Shown here: positions 38,601 through 48,828 of the stretch, one piece after another
Numbering within the stretch: the first letter of the stretch is position 1
Layout: each line of letters opens with the position of its first letter
Assembly (NCBI GenBank): GCA_963842155.1
Contig: CAWJFP010000038.1
Coordinates: 177,134 to 241,133 of the forward strand
DNA from: CAWJFP01 sp963842155
GTDB lineage: Bacteria; Pseudomonadota; Alphaproteobacteria; JACZXZ01
Reading direction: 5' to 3'
Length of the DNA stretch: 64,000 bases
Notes under the pieces: generated by a model
Told to the model about the DNA's origin: nothing
The model's database searches: none
The model's input: only the letters and a program-made list of their open reading frames with translations
Made by a program: the position numbers and the translations under genes

Positions 38601-38947
38601 TCGGCTCCATGGGCGGGGTCTTCAGCGGCCTTTATGGAGGCGGCGCGTGTCGGATCCTCGCTCGCATCAGACAACTCGCGAGGCGCCGGCCTCGGATAGG
38701 GCTCGACACGGATCGAAGCCTGTTCGATGACGGGGTTGGCGAGGAAACGGTCGCACATCGAACCGACCTTTTGCTGAGCCTCGGTCTCGTCGGGAGCCTC
38801 GATGAGGAACCGGACAACTTTGCCGACATGGACGTGCTCGACGCCGTCGAACCCGAGCGCAGGGAGACGCCTGCTCGATCGTCTGACCTTCGGGATCTGC
38901 GATTCCCTCGAGGCCCGTTATCTCGACGACGACAACGAACCTCAGTG
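38597..38947 (-). CDS. purS: PurS subunit of FGAM synthase, frameshifted
   Basis: About 115 residues. RFVVVVEITGLEGIADPEGQ and TIEQAS are the PurS start. After a break near 38855 it reads FDGVEHVHVGKVVRFLIEAP, DETEAQQKVGSMCDRFLANP and VIEQASIRVEPYPRPAPREL. The C-terminal extension (SDASEDPTRAASIKAAEDPA) is longer than in typical 80-residue PurS. The stop overlaps the purQ start (ATGA). The start codon is unclear because of damage at the purC/purS boundary. Confidence 0.8.
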
Positions 38948-39836
38948 TGCGCTCCGTACCAGTCGGCGAAGGTTAGGCCGGTGATCTGTTCGTAGGCGGC
39001 GACGTAACGTGCCGGGTGGCCTCGACGACCGCCGCGGGAATGGGCGGTGGTGCTGTCTCCATGTCCCACCCGGTACTGAGAGCCCAGTCGCGCACCGGCT
39101 GCTTGTCGAACGACGGTGGTGTCGCACCGGGCGCCCAGACATCCGAAGGCCAGAAGCGGGAAGAGTCAGGCGTCATGATCTCGTCGCAGATCGCGAGCTC
39201 GCCGTCGATGAAGCCGAGCTCGAACTTCGTATCGGCGATGACTATCCCGCGTGCGAGCGCTCGGCTCGCGCCATGCTCATAGGCATCGAGGCAGATCGCC
39301 TGCGCCTTGCTCAGCTGTGTCATCGCCGACCAGGACTGCGGCCTCGTCGAAGCTGAGATTGACGTCGTGGCCCTCGGTTGCCTTGGTCGACGGCGTGAAC
39401 ACGGGAGTCTCGAGACGCTCTGATTCACGGAGACCCTCCGGGAGCGCGATCCCGTGCATGGTCGAGTCCGCACGGTACTGCTTCCAGGCCGAGCCGGTCA
39501 GATAGCCGCGGACGATGCACTCGATCGGGAGCATCTCGGCGCGCCGCACGAGCATCGCCCGGCCGGCGAGCTCCTCAATGGCAAAGCCCGGCACGTCCCT
39601 CGAGCCGGCCGGGAAGTCCGCCGGATCCGCCGACACCAGGTGTGTCGTGAGATTTCCTCGAGCTCTCCCGCCCAGAAGGCGGTGATCGCTGTGAGCACTC
39701 GTCCCTTGTCGGGGATCGGTTCCGTGAAGACCTTGTCGAAGGCGGAGATCCGGTCGGAAGCCACTATGAGAAGCAGTCCGGCTCCGACGTCGAAGACCTC
39801 CCGGACCTTCCCCGAGTAGATGTGTGACACGCTCAT
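38948..39836 (-). CDS. purC: SAICAR synthetase PurC, frameshifted
   Basis: ATG 39836 gives SVSHIYSGKVREVFDVGAGL and LLIVASDRISAFDKVFTEPI (ATP-binding). Then, in shifted frames, RAEMLPIECIVRGYLTGSAW, PVFTPSTKATEGHDVNLSFD, RGIVIADTKFELGFIDGELA, CDEIMTPDSSRFWPSDVW and the end YVAAYEQITGLTFADWYGA. About 296 residues. Breaks are near 39650, 39325 and 39025. It ligates aspartate to CAIR. The start overlaps the purB stop (ATGA-type). Confidence 0.92.
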
Positions 39837-41164
39837 CCGGTCACGTTCTCGAGAGCGTCGAAGAACCGCTGAATGTGTGCTAGGGAGCGGGAGAGGTCGA
39901 ACGCCTCGTCCAGCGACTTGCTGGCCGCCTCCGCACCGCCGAGGGCGCTGGAGACCTCGGGGTCGGCATCGAGGACCGCCCGGAAGGGCCTCTCCTCCTC
40001 GTGGGCAATCCGCGCGTCGCGTTGGACGATTCGATAGGCGACATCGCGGGTGAGGCCCGATGCGACGAGCGCCAGCAGAACGGGCTGAGAGAACACGAGC
40101 CCGTGGGAGCCTTCGAGCAGGTTCGCGCGCATTCTCTCCGGACGGATGATCAGGCCGTCGGCCAAGCGGGTCATCGTGCGCCGCAGCGTAATAGGCGACC
40201 AGGCTGGCGTCAGGGAGCACGATGCGTTCGACCGAGCTGTGGGAGATGTCGCGCTCGTGCCAGAGTGCGACATCCTCGAAGCCGGAGACGAGATATCCCC
40301 TGAGAACTCGGGCGAGACCGACGAGGCGTTCGGCCGTGACCGGATTGCGCTTGTGCGGCATCGCAGACGAGCCCTTCTGGCCGACTCCGAAAGGCTCTTC
40401 GGCTTCGCCGACCTCGGTCCGTTGCAGGTGCCGGATCTCGGTAGCGAGAGCCTCGATCGTCGTGCCGAGAGCAGTGCACGCGTACAGGTACTCGGCGTGC
40501 CGGTCACGGGCGATGACCTGGTTCGCCGGAACGGGCCGAAGCCCGAGCGCGTCGCACACGAACCGCTCGACCGACGGGTCGATGTTCGAGTAGGTGCCGA
40601 CGGCTCCCGAGAGCTTGCCGACCGCGACCGCATCGCGCGCCGCCGAAGGCGAGTGCGGTCCCGGTCAGCTTGCAGGCAGGCGAGAGCAAGCTTGGTGCCG
40701 AACGTTGTCGGCTCGGCGTGCATGCCGTGGGTCCGGCCGACCGTGGGGACGGCGGCGAACTCGAAGGCGCGCCGTTTGGTGACAGACACCAGGTCGTCGA
40801 CCGCGCCGATCAGGAGATCGGCGGCGCGGACCAGGGTCGCGGACAGCGCGGTATCGACCACGTCCGAAGCCGTGAGGCCGTAGTGGATCCACGACCCCTC
40901 GGGCGGGCCGATCGATTCCTGGACGACGTCGACGAAAGCAGCGACGTCGTGGCCCGTCACGTCCTCCCGTTCGGCGACGCACCTGACGAACGCGGCATCG
41001 ACCTTGGGCGCACGGGCGCGGCAGGCCGCGGCTGGCCGGCCGGAACCACGCCGAGCTTGGAGAGGGCCTCCACCGAGAGCAGCTCGACCTCGAGCCAGAG
41101 ACCCAGGCGCGGTCTCGTCGGCGAAGACCTCGGCCATCTCGGGTAGCGAGTAGCGGCGGATCAC
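39833..41164 (-). CDS. purB: Adenylosuccinate lyase PurB, frameshifted
   Basis: GTG 41164 overlaps the purD stop. IRRYSLPEMAEVFADETAP, DVVQESIGPPEGSWIHYGLT, SDVVDTALSATLVRAADLL and VPTVGRTHGMHAEPTTFGTK are in one frame. After a break near 40640 the family signature VGQKGSSAMPHKRNPVTAER reads in another, then returns to ANLLEGSHGLVFSQPVLLAL near 40180. About 444 residues. It cleaves both SAICAR and adenylosuccinate. Catalytic His and Ser residues are present. Confidence 0.93.
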   Translation of the reverse strand: MIRRYSLPEMAEVFADETAPGSLARGRAALGGGPLQARRGSGRPAAACRARAPKVDAAFVRCVAEREDVTGHDVAAFVDVVQESIGPPEGSWIHYGLTASDVVDTALSATLVRAADLLIGAVDDLVSVTKRRAFEFAAVPTVGRTHGMHAEPTTFGTKLALACLQADRDRTRLRRRAMRSRSASSREPSAPTRTSTRRSSGSCATRSGFGPFRRTRSSPVTGTPSTCTRALLSARRSRLSLPRSGTCNGPRSAKPKSLSESARRARLRCRTSAIRSRPNASSVSPEFSGDISSPASRMSHSGTSATSPTARSNASCSLTPAWSPITLRRTMTRLADGLIIRPERMRANLLEGSHGLVFSQPVLLALVASGLTRDVAYRIVQRDARIAHEEERPFRAVLDADPEVSSALGGAEAASKSLDEAFDLSRSLAHIQRFFDALENVTG

Positions 41165-42500
41165 GAGGGGGCCGTTCCGGCACCGGCGGCGATGTCGAGA
41201 CGATACTGAATACCCTCGAGACCGATTCGCGACGACTCCCGCGTACGGCGCTGCTGCTCGCGTCGTCGAGCCCGTGGCCGAGCGAAGTGACGACGAGCAC
41301 CCTCCCGCGGGCGGTCCGCAGGACGCCGGAGGCGTCGCGGGATGTCCCTGCATGGAACACGGTCACGCCGTCGACGCTACCGGCCTCCTCCACACCTTCG
41401 ACGGGATCGCCGGTGCGAGGCGCGTCCGGATAACCGTCCGCCGCGATCACGACTCCGACGGCCGCCGCCTCGACGAAACGAACGGACCCGGCGGCGCCCC
41501 CGATACCGCGCCTGTCGCCGAACCGCGAAGTGCGGGCCACCGGGACAAGGGCGCCGCCACCGGCTGCCGCTGCGAGCAGGTCGGTTAGATCCGTGGCCAG
41601 CCGGGGCAGGACCACCTCGGCCTCGGGGTCACCGAAACGGACGTTGTACTCGATGAGCTGCGGGCCCTCGGAGGTCAGCATGAGCCCCGCGTAGAGCACC
41701 CCCCGATAGTCGATCCCCGCCCTCTTGAGAGCTCTCAGCGTCGGCTCGACGATCGTGTCCATCGCCGTGTCGACAACGGCCGCCGGGGCTCTCGGCACAG
41801 GCGAGATGGCCCCCATGCCGCCGGTGTTAGGCCCGGTGTCGCCGGTCCCGAGCCGTTTGTAGTCCTGAGCCGGGGCGAGCGGTACGGCGTGGGCCCCGTC
41901 GCAGACGACGAGCAGTGACATCTCGGTTCCGTCGAGAGCCTGCTCGATGACTATCCGCCGCCCCGCCGCACCGAAGGCGGCTCCCGACAGCTTTGCTGCC
42001 ACATCTCGCTCCGCTTCTGCGAGGTCGTCGGTGACGAGCACGCCCTTGCCCCCTGCGAGCCCGTCGGTCTTCACGACGTAGGGTCCTGGCAACGATCGGA
42101 GGTAGGTCGCCGCTTCGTCTGAGGCGGGAGAAGGCTCGCCAGCGTGCCGTGGGAACACCGGCACTCGACGTGCGCACCGCTTCATGAATTCCTTCGAGCC
42201 CTCCAGACGGGCGCCGTCGGCTCCGGGCCCGAACACGAGACGGCCGCGCGAGCGCAGGCGGTCGGCCAGCCCGCCCACGAGAGGCTCCTCCGGGCCGATG
42301 ACGTACAGGTCGGCTTCGATCTCCTCTGGCGGGAGCCGGCGTCGACACCGAGCTCGTGCGCCTTCGGCCGAGCATCCGGAGATGCCCGGATTGCCCGGCG
42401 TAACGACGACGTCAGCGCTTCGGGCGAGCACCACTGCGAGGGCGTGCTCGCGGCCGCCCGGAGCCGACGACGCAGACCTTGCGGCCCCGAGACGGGTCAC
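41161..42500 (-). CDS. purD: Phosphoribosylamine-glycine ligase PurD, frameshifted at both ends
   Basis: GTG 42500. GGREHALAVVLARSADVVVT and PGNPGI form the N-domain. The ATP-grasp follows: GPYVVKTDGLAGGKGVLVTD, RIVIEQALDGTEMSLLVVCD, AQDYKRLGTGDTGPNTGGMG and LMLTSEGPQLIEYNVRFGDP. The C-terminus SSRIGLEGIQYRLDIAAGAG ends TGA 41163-41161. Breaks are near 42470, 42355, 42140 and 41250. About 445 residues. It makes GAR in purine synthesis and overlaps purA (GTGA) and purB. Confidence 0.92.
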
Positions 42501-43779
42501 GCGGCGAGACGCACGTACTGCTCCCGGCCGGGCCCGACACCGACATAGGTCACGGGCACGCCCGTGTACTCGGCGACGACTTCGAGGTAAGCGTGCTGGC
42601 TCGCGGGAGATCGCTGACCGTCCTCGCCTCGGAGAGGTCCTCGTGCCAGCCAGGAAGGTCCCGGTAAACGGGCTTCACGCGATGAAGTACGGACTGGTGG
42701 TAGGGCACGTACTCGTACAGGTCGTCGCCGTCGGTGTAGCCGGTGCAGACCTTCACCGTCTCGAAGGCGGAAAGCACGTCGAGCTTGGTGACGGCGATCT
42801 CCGACAGAGAGTTCAGGCGTACGGCCTGACGCGAGCAGTACCAGGTCCAGCCACCCGGGCCGGCGGCGGCGCCCGGTGTTGGTCCCGGACTCGTGCCCGA
42901 GCTCGACGAGCATGTCCCCTGCTCGCCGGCGACCTCGGTCGGAAACGGTCCCGAGCCGACCCTCGTCACGTAAGCCTTGGCGATGCCGAGAATCCGGTCG
43001 ATGTCCCGAGGGCGCGATCCCGTGCCGACGCATGCCCCGCCGGCAGTCGGGTTCGAGGAGGTGACGAACGGGTAGGTGCCGTGATCGACGTCTAGGAAGG
43101 AGGCCTGGGCCCCTTCCAGCATGCACCTGCTGCCCGGCCTCGAGCGCATCGTGCACGAGCTTGACGGAGTCGCCGATCATCGGCGCCAGCGCAGGTGCGA
43201 CTTCGTCGAGGTACTGCGCGGCGATCCGGTCGGCGTCGAGAGGGAGGCGGTTGTAGACCTTGGCGAGGATCGCATTCTTCTCTCTCAGCACGACATCGAG
43301 CTTCTCGCGGAAGATCTTGGGGTCGCAGCAGGTCCTGCACGCGAAGCCCGATGCGAGCCGCCTTGTCCGCGTACGCGGCCCGATCCCGCGCTTGGTGGTG
43401 CCGAGCTTGTTCTTGCCCAGGTAGCGCTCGGTGACCCGGTCGAGCTCGACGTGATAGGGCATGACGAGATGGGCGTTGCCGGAAACGACGAGCCGGCTCA
43501 TGTCGACGCCACGTGCCCGCAACCGCGCACACTGAGCGAGCAGCACCGTCGGCTCGACCACGACGCCGTTGCCGATGACGGGCACGACGTGGTCGTAGAG
43601 CACGCCGCTCGGGATGAGCTGCAGGCGCGAACGTCTCGCCGTTCACGACGATGGTGTGACCGGCATTGTGGCCGCCCTGGTAGCCGGACGACCAGGTGCA
43701 TGTCCTTGGCGAGGAGGTCGGTGAGCTTGCCCTTCCCCTCGTCGCCCCACTGGGTTCCGACCACCACGGTCGCGGGCAC
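42497..43779 (-). CDS. purA: Adenylosuccinate synthetase PurA, frameshifted
   Basis: ATG 43779 gives PATVVVGTQWGDEGKGKLTD, the GTP-binding P-loop of PurA. Next, in changing frames: GVLYDHVVPVIGNGVVVEPT, SRLVVSGNAHLVMPYHVELD, LGKNKLGTTKRGIGP, EGAQASFLDVDHGTYPFVTS, SNPTAGGACVGTG, SEIAVTKLDVLSAFETVKVC and VPVTYVGVGPGREQYVRLA. About 428 residues. Breaks lie near 43690, 43630, 43375, 43330, 43130 and 42880. It converts IMP and Asp to adenylosuccinate. It is first of the minus-strand pur run; its promoter should lie in 43780-43867. Confidence 0.92.
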
Positions 43780-43867
43780 GTCGCGCCTCCGGATATTCCT
43801 GCGAGAAGTTGCGCCGTTGCCTGGGCGGCTCTGCTCCGGGTCTCGGCACGCGCAGTGTAGTCCAGGG

Positions 43868-46361
43868 TCAGGGGAGGACGAGCTTGCCCTCTTCGACCTC
43901 GACGGAGACCGTGTCGCCTTCGCTGTAGCGGCCCTCGAGGAGGGCTAGCGCCAACGGGTCAGCGATCTCGCGCTGGATGACCCGGCGCAAGGGGCGGGCA
44001 CCGAAGTCAGGGTCATAGCCGTGATCGCCCAGCCACATCTCGGCCTCGGGCGTGACCTCGAGGGTTATCCGGCGGTCCGCAAGACGACGTCTGAGGCCCG
44101 CCAGCTGAATCCCGACGATGGCGAAGAGATCCTCGCGACCGAGCGGCCGGAACCGGACGATCTCGTCGATGCGGTTGATGAACTCGGGTTTGAACACATC
44201 GAGGGGCTCGCCCCGGAGATTGGACGTCATGATGAGGACGGTGTTCGAGAAGTCGACGGTGCGCCCCTGTCCATCGGTCAGTCTCCCGTCGTCGAGCACC
44301 TGCAGGAGGATGTTGAACACGTCAGGGTGTGCCTTCTCGATCTCGTCGAGGAGCACGACCGCATACGGGCGCCGGCGGACCGCCTCGGTGAGCTGTCCGC
44401 CCTCTTCGTAGCCGACGTAGCCGGGCGGGGCACCGACCAGGCGGGAAACGTTGTGTTTCTCCTGGTACTCGCCCATGTCGATCCGGATCATCGCCCGCTC
44501 GTCGTCGAACAGCACCTCGGCGAGGGCCTTTGCGAGCTCGGTCTTGCCGACTCCGGTCGGTCCGAGAAACAGGAACGAGCCGATGGGCCGGCTGGGGTCC
44601 GACAACCCGGCCCGGCTCCTGCGGATTGCGTTCGCTACCGCCGCCACGGCCTCCGTCTGGCCGATCACGCGCCGGTGCAGCAGATCCTCGAGCTCGACGA
44701 GCTTGCGGATCTCGCCTTCCATGAGGCGTGAGACCGGGATGCCCGTCGCCCGGCTCACGACCTCGGCGATGTCCTCGGCGTCGACCTCTTCCTTCAGCAT
44801 CTTCTGCTCGGACTGGAGCCCGGCGAGCTTGTCGGTTGCCGCCTGGATGCGGCGGTCGAGTCGGGGAACACGGCCGTAGCGGATCTCCGACGCCTTGGCG
44901 AGGTCACCGCGCACGCTCGTAGCGCTCGGCCTCCTGCCGTGCAGCCTCGAGCTCGCCTTTCACGTCGCGGATGGCCGCGATGGCGTCCTTCTCGGCTTGC
45001 CAGTGCGCCGTCATCGCCGTCTGCTGCTCGCGGAGATCGGCGAGCTCGGCCTCGAGCCTGGCGAGCCGCTCGACCGACGCCGGGTCCGTCTCCTTCTGCG
45101 AGCGGCGACGCGTTCGATCTCGAGCTGCCTGACGCGGCGAGCGACGACGTCGATCTCGGTGGGCATCGAGTCGATCTCGATGCGGAGGCGGCTCGCGGCC
45201 TCGTCCACGAGATCGATCGCCTTGTCGGGCAGGAAGCGACCCGTCACGTACCGGTCCGACAGCACGGCCGCCGCGACGAGAGCAGCGTCCTGGATCCGTA
45301 CGCCGTGGTGGACCTCGTATCGTTCCTTCAGCCCGCGCAGGATCGCGATCGTGTCGGTCACCGAAGGCGGTTGGACCATGACGGGCTGAAACCGACGCTC
45401 GAGAGCGGCATCCTTCTCGACGTACTTGCGGTACTCGTCGAGCGTCGTCGCCCCGATGAGACGAAGCTCGCCGCCGCGCCAGCATCGGCTTGATCATGTT
45501 GCCGGCGTCCATCGCACCCTCGGCCGCCCCGGCACCGACGATGGTGTGGAGCTCGTCAATGAATGTGATGATCTCGCCCTGCGAGTCCGATATCTCCTTC
45601 AGGACTGCCTTCAGGCGCTCCTCGAACTCGCCGCGGTACTTCGCTCCCGCGACCATCGAGGCAAGGTCGAGGGCAATGATCCGCTTGTTCTTCAGCCCTT
45701 CAGGAATGTCGCCCTCGACGATGCGTGTGGCGAGACCCTCGACTATTGCGGTCTTGCCCACGCCCGGCTCGCCGATCAGCACCGGGTTGTTCTTCGTGCG
45801 CCGCGACAGGACCTGGATCACGCGGCGGATCTCGTCGTCGCGCCCGATGACCGGGTCGAGCTTGCCGTCGCGGGCCAGATCTGTGAGGTCGCGTCCGTAC
45901 CGTTCGAGTGACTGGTACTGCTCTTCTGGAGTTTGCGACGTGACGCGGTGGCTTCCGCGGATGGCCAGAAGCGCCCGAAGCAGGTCATCGCGGGTGACCC
46001 CGAGCCGGTCTGACATCGCGAGCAGAAGGTGCTCAACCGATATGTACTCGTCGCCCATCTCCTTTCGGGCGGCGTCGGCGCGCTCGAAGGCATCGTCGAG
46101 CTCCCGGCTGAGGGACGGCTCGGCACCCCCATAAGCCTTCGGGATCTTGGCGAGCGACTCTGCGATCCGGTTGCGAACTGAGAGCGGCGAGATGCCCAGG
46201 CCGTCAAGGATGGGTATGGCGACACCGCCATCCTGTGACAGCGCGGCCGACAGCACATGCTCGGGAGTGACCTCGGGGTGGTGCGACGCCTTCGCGAGGG
46301 CGAGGGCGTCTCTGACCGCTTCCTGGGTCTTAAGGGTCCAACGGTTCGGGTCGAACGGCAT
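43868..46361 (-). CDS. clpB: ATP-dependent disaggregase ClpB, frameshifted in the middle
   Basis: About 830 residues. The N-domain (PFDPNRWTLKTQEAVRDALA) is followed by AAA1 with Walker A LIGEPGVGKTAIVEGL and Walker B IITFIDELHTIVG. The coiled-coil M-domain (ARLEAELADLREQQTAMTAH) precedes AAA2 with Walker A FLFLGPTGVGKTELAKALAE and VVLLDEIEKAHPDVFNILLQ, and the sensor region FKPEFINRIDEIVRF. Breaks are near 45480, 45400, 45110 and 44910. It works with DnaK-DnaJ-GrpE to rescue aggregated proteins. Placement directly after hspR suggests co-regulation by HspR. Confidence 0.94.
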
Positions 46362-46433
46362 TTCAGGTGATCCTCGTACTTCTTGCTTTCGGCTCTGTTC
46401 GAGAAGATGCCGCCTGAGCGGTCATCTCCTTTC

Positions 46434-46847
46434 TCATCTGTGAGTCGTCCTGCGGGCCGGGAGCCGGTTCGTAGAGACGGGCACCAGATCGCGCCGGTAC
46501 TGACGATGCGTCAGCTCCACCGCCTGACGTGCCTCGGTCCTGGTCCTGTCGAGCTCTGCGCGCAGGCGGCCGATCTCGCTCTCCAGTGCGATGACCCGTC
46601 TCACCCCTTCCAGGTTCAACCCTGCAGAAGTGAGCTCTTGGATCCGCCGCAGGTGAGCGATGTCCGCCTCGCTGTAGCGGCGATTGCCGCCGCCTGTGCG
46701 CGCAGGGTCGAGCAGGCCTTTCCGCTCGTAGATGCGAAGTGTCTGGGGGTGAACCCCGGCGAGCTCTGCGGCAACGGAGATCACGTACACGGCTCTGGTC
46801 GCTCGATCCGGCGGGCCGATCTCAGACGGGTCGTAGCTCACGGTCAC
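46434..46847 (-). CDS. hspR: HspR-type MerR-family heat-shock repressor
   Basis: Intact, 137 residues. AVYVISVAAELAGVHPQTLR, IYERKGLLDPARTGGGNRRY and SEADIAHLRRIQELTSAGLN form the MerR helix-turn-helix and wing in the HspR form; a coiled-coil dimer helix (EIGRLRAELDRTRTEARQAV) follows. HspR represses dnaK operons by binding HAIR inverted repeats; a matching site lies at 50759-50779. It overlaps dnaJ by an ATGA. Confidence 0.94.
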   Translation of the reverse strand: MTVSYDPSEIGPPDRATRAVYVISVAAELAGVHPQTLRIYERKGLLDPARTGGGNRRYSEADIAHLRRIQELTSAGLNLEGVRRVIALESEIGRLRAELDRTRTEARQAVELTHRQYRRDLVPVSTNRLPARRTTHR

Positions 46848-47959
46848 ACTCCTAGATGCTCACGAGGTGAGACGTTCATGGTTTTGGCGAGTGCCTCGAC
46901 CGCCTTGCGCTGGTCGTCGTTGAGCTCGGCAGGAACGATGACGTCGACGGTCACCAGCAGGTCGCCGGTCGAGGAACCGGTCTTGATGCCTCGGCCCTTC
47001 ACCCGGAAGGTCTGGCCCTGACGTGTGCCGGCCGGGATCTTCAAAGTGACGGGACCCGTAAGCGAAGGCACGGTGATCATCCCACCGAGCGTTGCCTCGG
47101 GGAACGTGATCGGCACCGCCAGCGTGAGGTTGCGCCCTCGCCGCCCGAAGAGCGGGTGAGGCGCCACGTGCACGATGACGTAGAGATCGCCCGCCGGGCC
47201 ACCGTTGGCTCCCGGCTCACCGCGCCCTTTCACGCGAATACGCTGACCGTCCTCGACGCCGGCGGGGATGCGAACCTTGACCTGCCGCTGCCGCTGCTCG
47301 AGTCCCGAGCCGTGGCACGTCGGGCAGGGATCGACGATCTTGGTCCCCCGGCCTTGGCACTCCGGGCACGGGGATGACAACGAGAACATTCCCTGGTTGT
47401 CGTTCAGCACGCCGAGGCCGTTGCACCGCGGGCACACGACCGGAACGGTTCCCGGGCGCGAACCTGATCCGCCACACGTCGAGCAACGCGTCCCGCTCGA
47501 CACGTTGACCGCCGTGACGGCACCGTCGACTGCCTCCTGAAAAGAGAGGTGGAGCTCGGCCTCGAGGTCGCGCCCGCGGCGCGGACCGGTTCCGGGCGCG
47601 GAGCGACCGCCGGTGCGCCCGGCACGGCCGAAGAGGCCCCCGAATATGTCCGAGAGGTCCTCGACACGGAAGTTGAAGTTGCCGTTGCCCCCTCCGGCAG
47701 AGGTGCCGAAGCCACCGAGGCCGCTCAGGGGACCGAGACGGCGGACCTCGTCGTACTCCTTGCGTTTCTCCGGGTCGCCGAGGACGTCGTAGGCAGCAGA
47801 GATCTCCTTGAAGCGCTCCTCGGAGCCCGGGTGCGAGTCGGGATGGAACTCCTTCGCGAGCTTCCGATAGGCGCGGCGAAGCTCCTTCTCGGTCGCCTTA
47901 TCAGGGACGCCGAGCGTCTTGTAGTAGTCGGTCGTGTACCAGTCGCGCTGCGGTGCCAT
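46844..47959 (-). CDS. dnaJ: Chaperone DnaJ
   Basis: Intact, 371 residues. The J-domain YYKTLGVPDKATEKELRRAY contains HPD in KEFHPDSHPG. A Gly-rich linker and the four-repeat zinc domain follow (CSTCGGSG, CPRCNGLG, CPECQGRG, CPTCHGSG), then the C-terminal substrate domains (VKVRIPAGVEDGQRIRVKGR). It stimulates DnaK ATPase and delivers substrates. It is third in the dnaK operon, 11 bp after grpE. Confidence 0.96.
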   Translation of the reverse strand: MAPQRDWYTTDYYKTLGVPDKATEKELRRAYRKLAKEFHPDSHPGSEERFKEISAAYDVLGDPEKRKEYDEVRRLGPLSGLGGFGTSAGGGNGNFNFRVEDLSDIFGGLFGRAGRTGGRSAPGTGPRRGRDLEAELHLSFQEAVDGAVTAVNVSSGTRCSTCGGSGSRPGTVPVVCPRCNGLGVLNDNQGMFSLSSPCPECQGRGTKIVDPCPTCHGSGLEQRQRQVKVRIPAGVEDGQRIRVKGRGEPGANGGPAGDLYVIVHVAPHPLFGRRGRNLTLAVPITFPEATLGGMITVPSLTGPVTLKIPAGTRQGQTFRVKGRGIKTGSSTGDLLVTVDVIVPAELNDDQRKAVEALAKTMNVSPREHLGV

Positions 47960-47970
47960 CCCGGAGCTCC

Positions 47971-48828
47971 TCAGGGTCCAACGAGGACCATCGCCGGTCG
48001 CAGCACTTTCGACTTCAGCCGGTACCCCGCGCGCATCACCTCGGCAACAACCGGGCCGCTCGAGGCCGCCTGCTCGCCGGGAGGGCTTGATTTGCGGGCA
48101 GGCCCACGGGCGCTCGGCTTGGCGGCTTCGCCGGTCTTGCCGGTGTCGCCGGTGTCGCCGGTCTCACTGGTCTTACCGGTCTCACTGGTCTTACCGGTCT
48201 CACTGGTCTTACCGGTCTTGCCTCCGCTCGAAGTCGCGCCACTTCTTGACGGTTTCAAGGGCTTCTCGGGCTCGGCGGCCACTTGGCCGACGGCGTCATG
48301 GATCGTGGGGTCGAACGGGACCCCTACCGCGTCGATCCTCTCGATGCCCTCTCGGGCGAGGATGTCCCGAAGGAGCGAGTCGATCTGCTCGAGGGCCTTG
48401 GCCGCGTCGCTCACCTCGCCGTGGCTGCGAACGTGAGCCACCGCGAGGTCGAGCGCGTCCAGCACCGGAAGCAACCGGAGGCAGAGGCCTTCGGTTGCGC
48501 GTTCCAAGAGCTCGGTCTGCTGGCGCATGGAGCGCTTGCGGAAGTTGTCGAAGTCAGCCTGAAGGCGCCGAAGCGCGTCGAGGTATTCGTCGCGTTCGGC
48601 GGCCAGCATGGCCTCCTCGGTCTGGGTCTCCAACGTCTTGTCAACCTCCCTGGGGTCGGTTCCCCAGTTGAAGAGGGCTTCCAGAGACAGGTCGAGCTCC
48701 CTGGCCAGCTCGTCTCCAATGGCCGGATTGGCGTCACCGGGTTGCGGCGTCGAGCCGTTCGCCTCGGCTTCCGGCTCGGTCGTTCCATCGGCCGCCGACG
48801 ATCTCGGATCGCCTGCCTCGCTGGTCAC
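47971..48828 (-). CDS. grpE: Nucleotide exchange factor GrpE with a low-complexity insertion
   Basis: Intact, 285 residues, longer than the usual 180-220. The long helix and four-helix bundle are standard (YLDALRRLQADFDNFRKRSM, ATEGLCLRLLPVLDALDLAV), and the beta-wing starts GVPFDPTIHDAVGQV. The wing is then split by about 65 residues of Lys/Thr/Gly/Glu/Ser repeats (GKTSETGKTSETGKTSETGD) before the normal final strands (VVAEVMRAGYRLKSKVLRPA, MVLVGP). GrpE releases ADP from DnaK. It overlaps dnaK by ATGA. Confidence 0.95.
   Translation of the reverse strand: MTSEAGDPRSSAADGTTEPEAEANGSTPQPGDANPAIGDELARELDLSLEALFNWGTDPREVDKTLETQTEEAMLAAERDEYLDALRRLQADFDNFRKRSMRQQTELLERATEGLCLRLLPVLDALDLAVAHVRSHGEVSDAAKALEQIDSLLRDILAREGIERIDAVGVPFDPTIHDAVGQVAAEPEKPLKPSRSGATSSGGKTGKTSETGKTSETGKTSETGDTGDTGKTGEAAKPSARGPARKSSPPGEQAASSGPVVAEVMRAGYRLKSKVLRPAMVLVGP
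48117..48227 (-). repeat. In-frame tandem repeat inside grpE
   Basis: On the plus strand the repeats appear as near-identical 18-bp units (TTACCGGTCTCACTGGTC) and shorter TTGCCGGTGTCGCCGG units. They code KTSETG and KTG/DTG repeats in the GrpE beta-wing. The units are DNA-level copies, so recent slippage expansion is likely. Confidence 0.8.

Noticed and set aside
10008..46361. Programmed frameshifting as the cause of broken genes
   Set aside because: Breaks occur at many unrelated positions and in all gene types, with no slippery site plus structure pattern.
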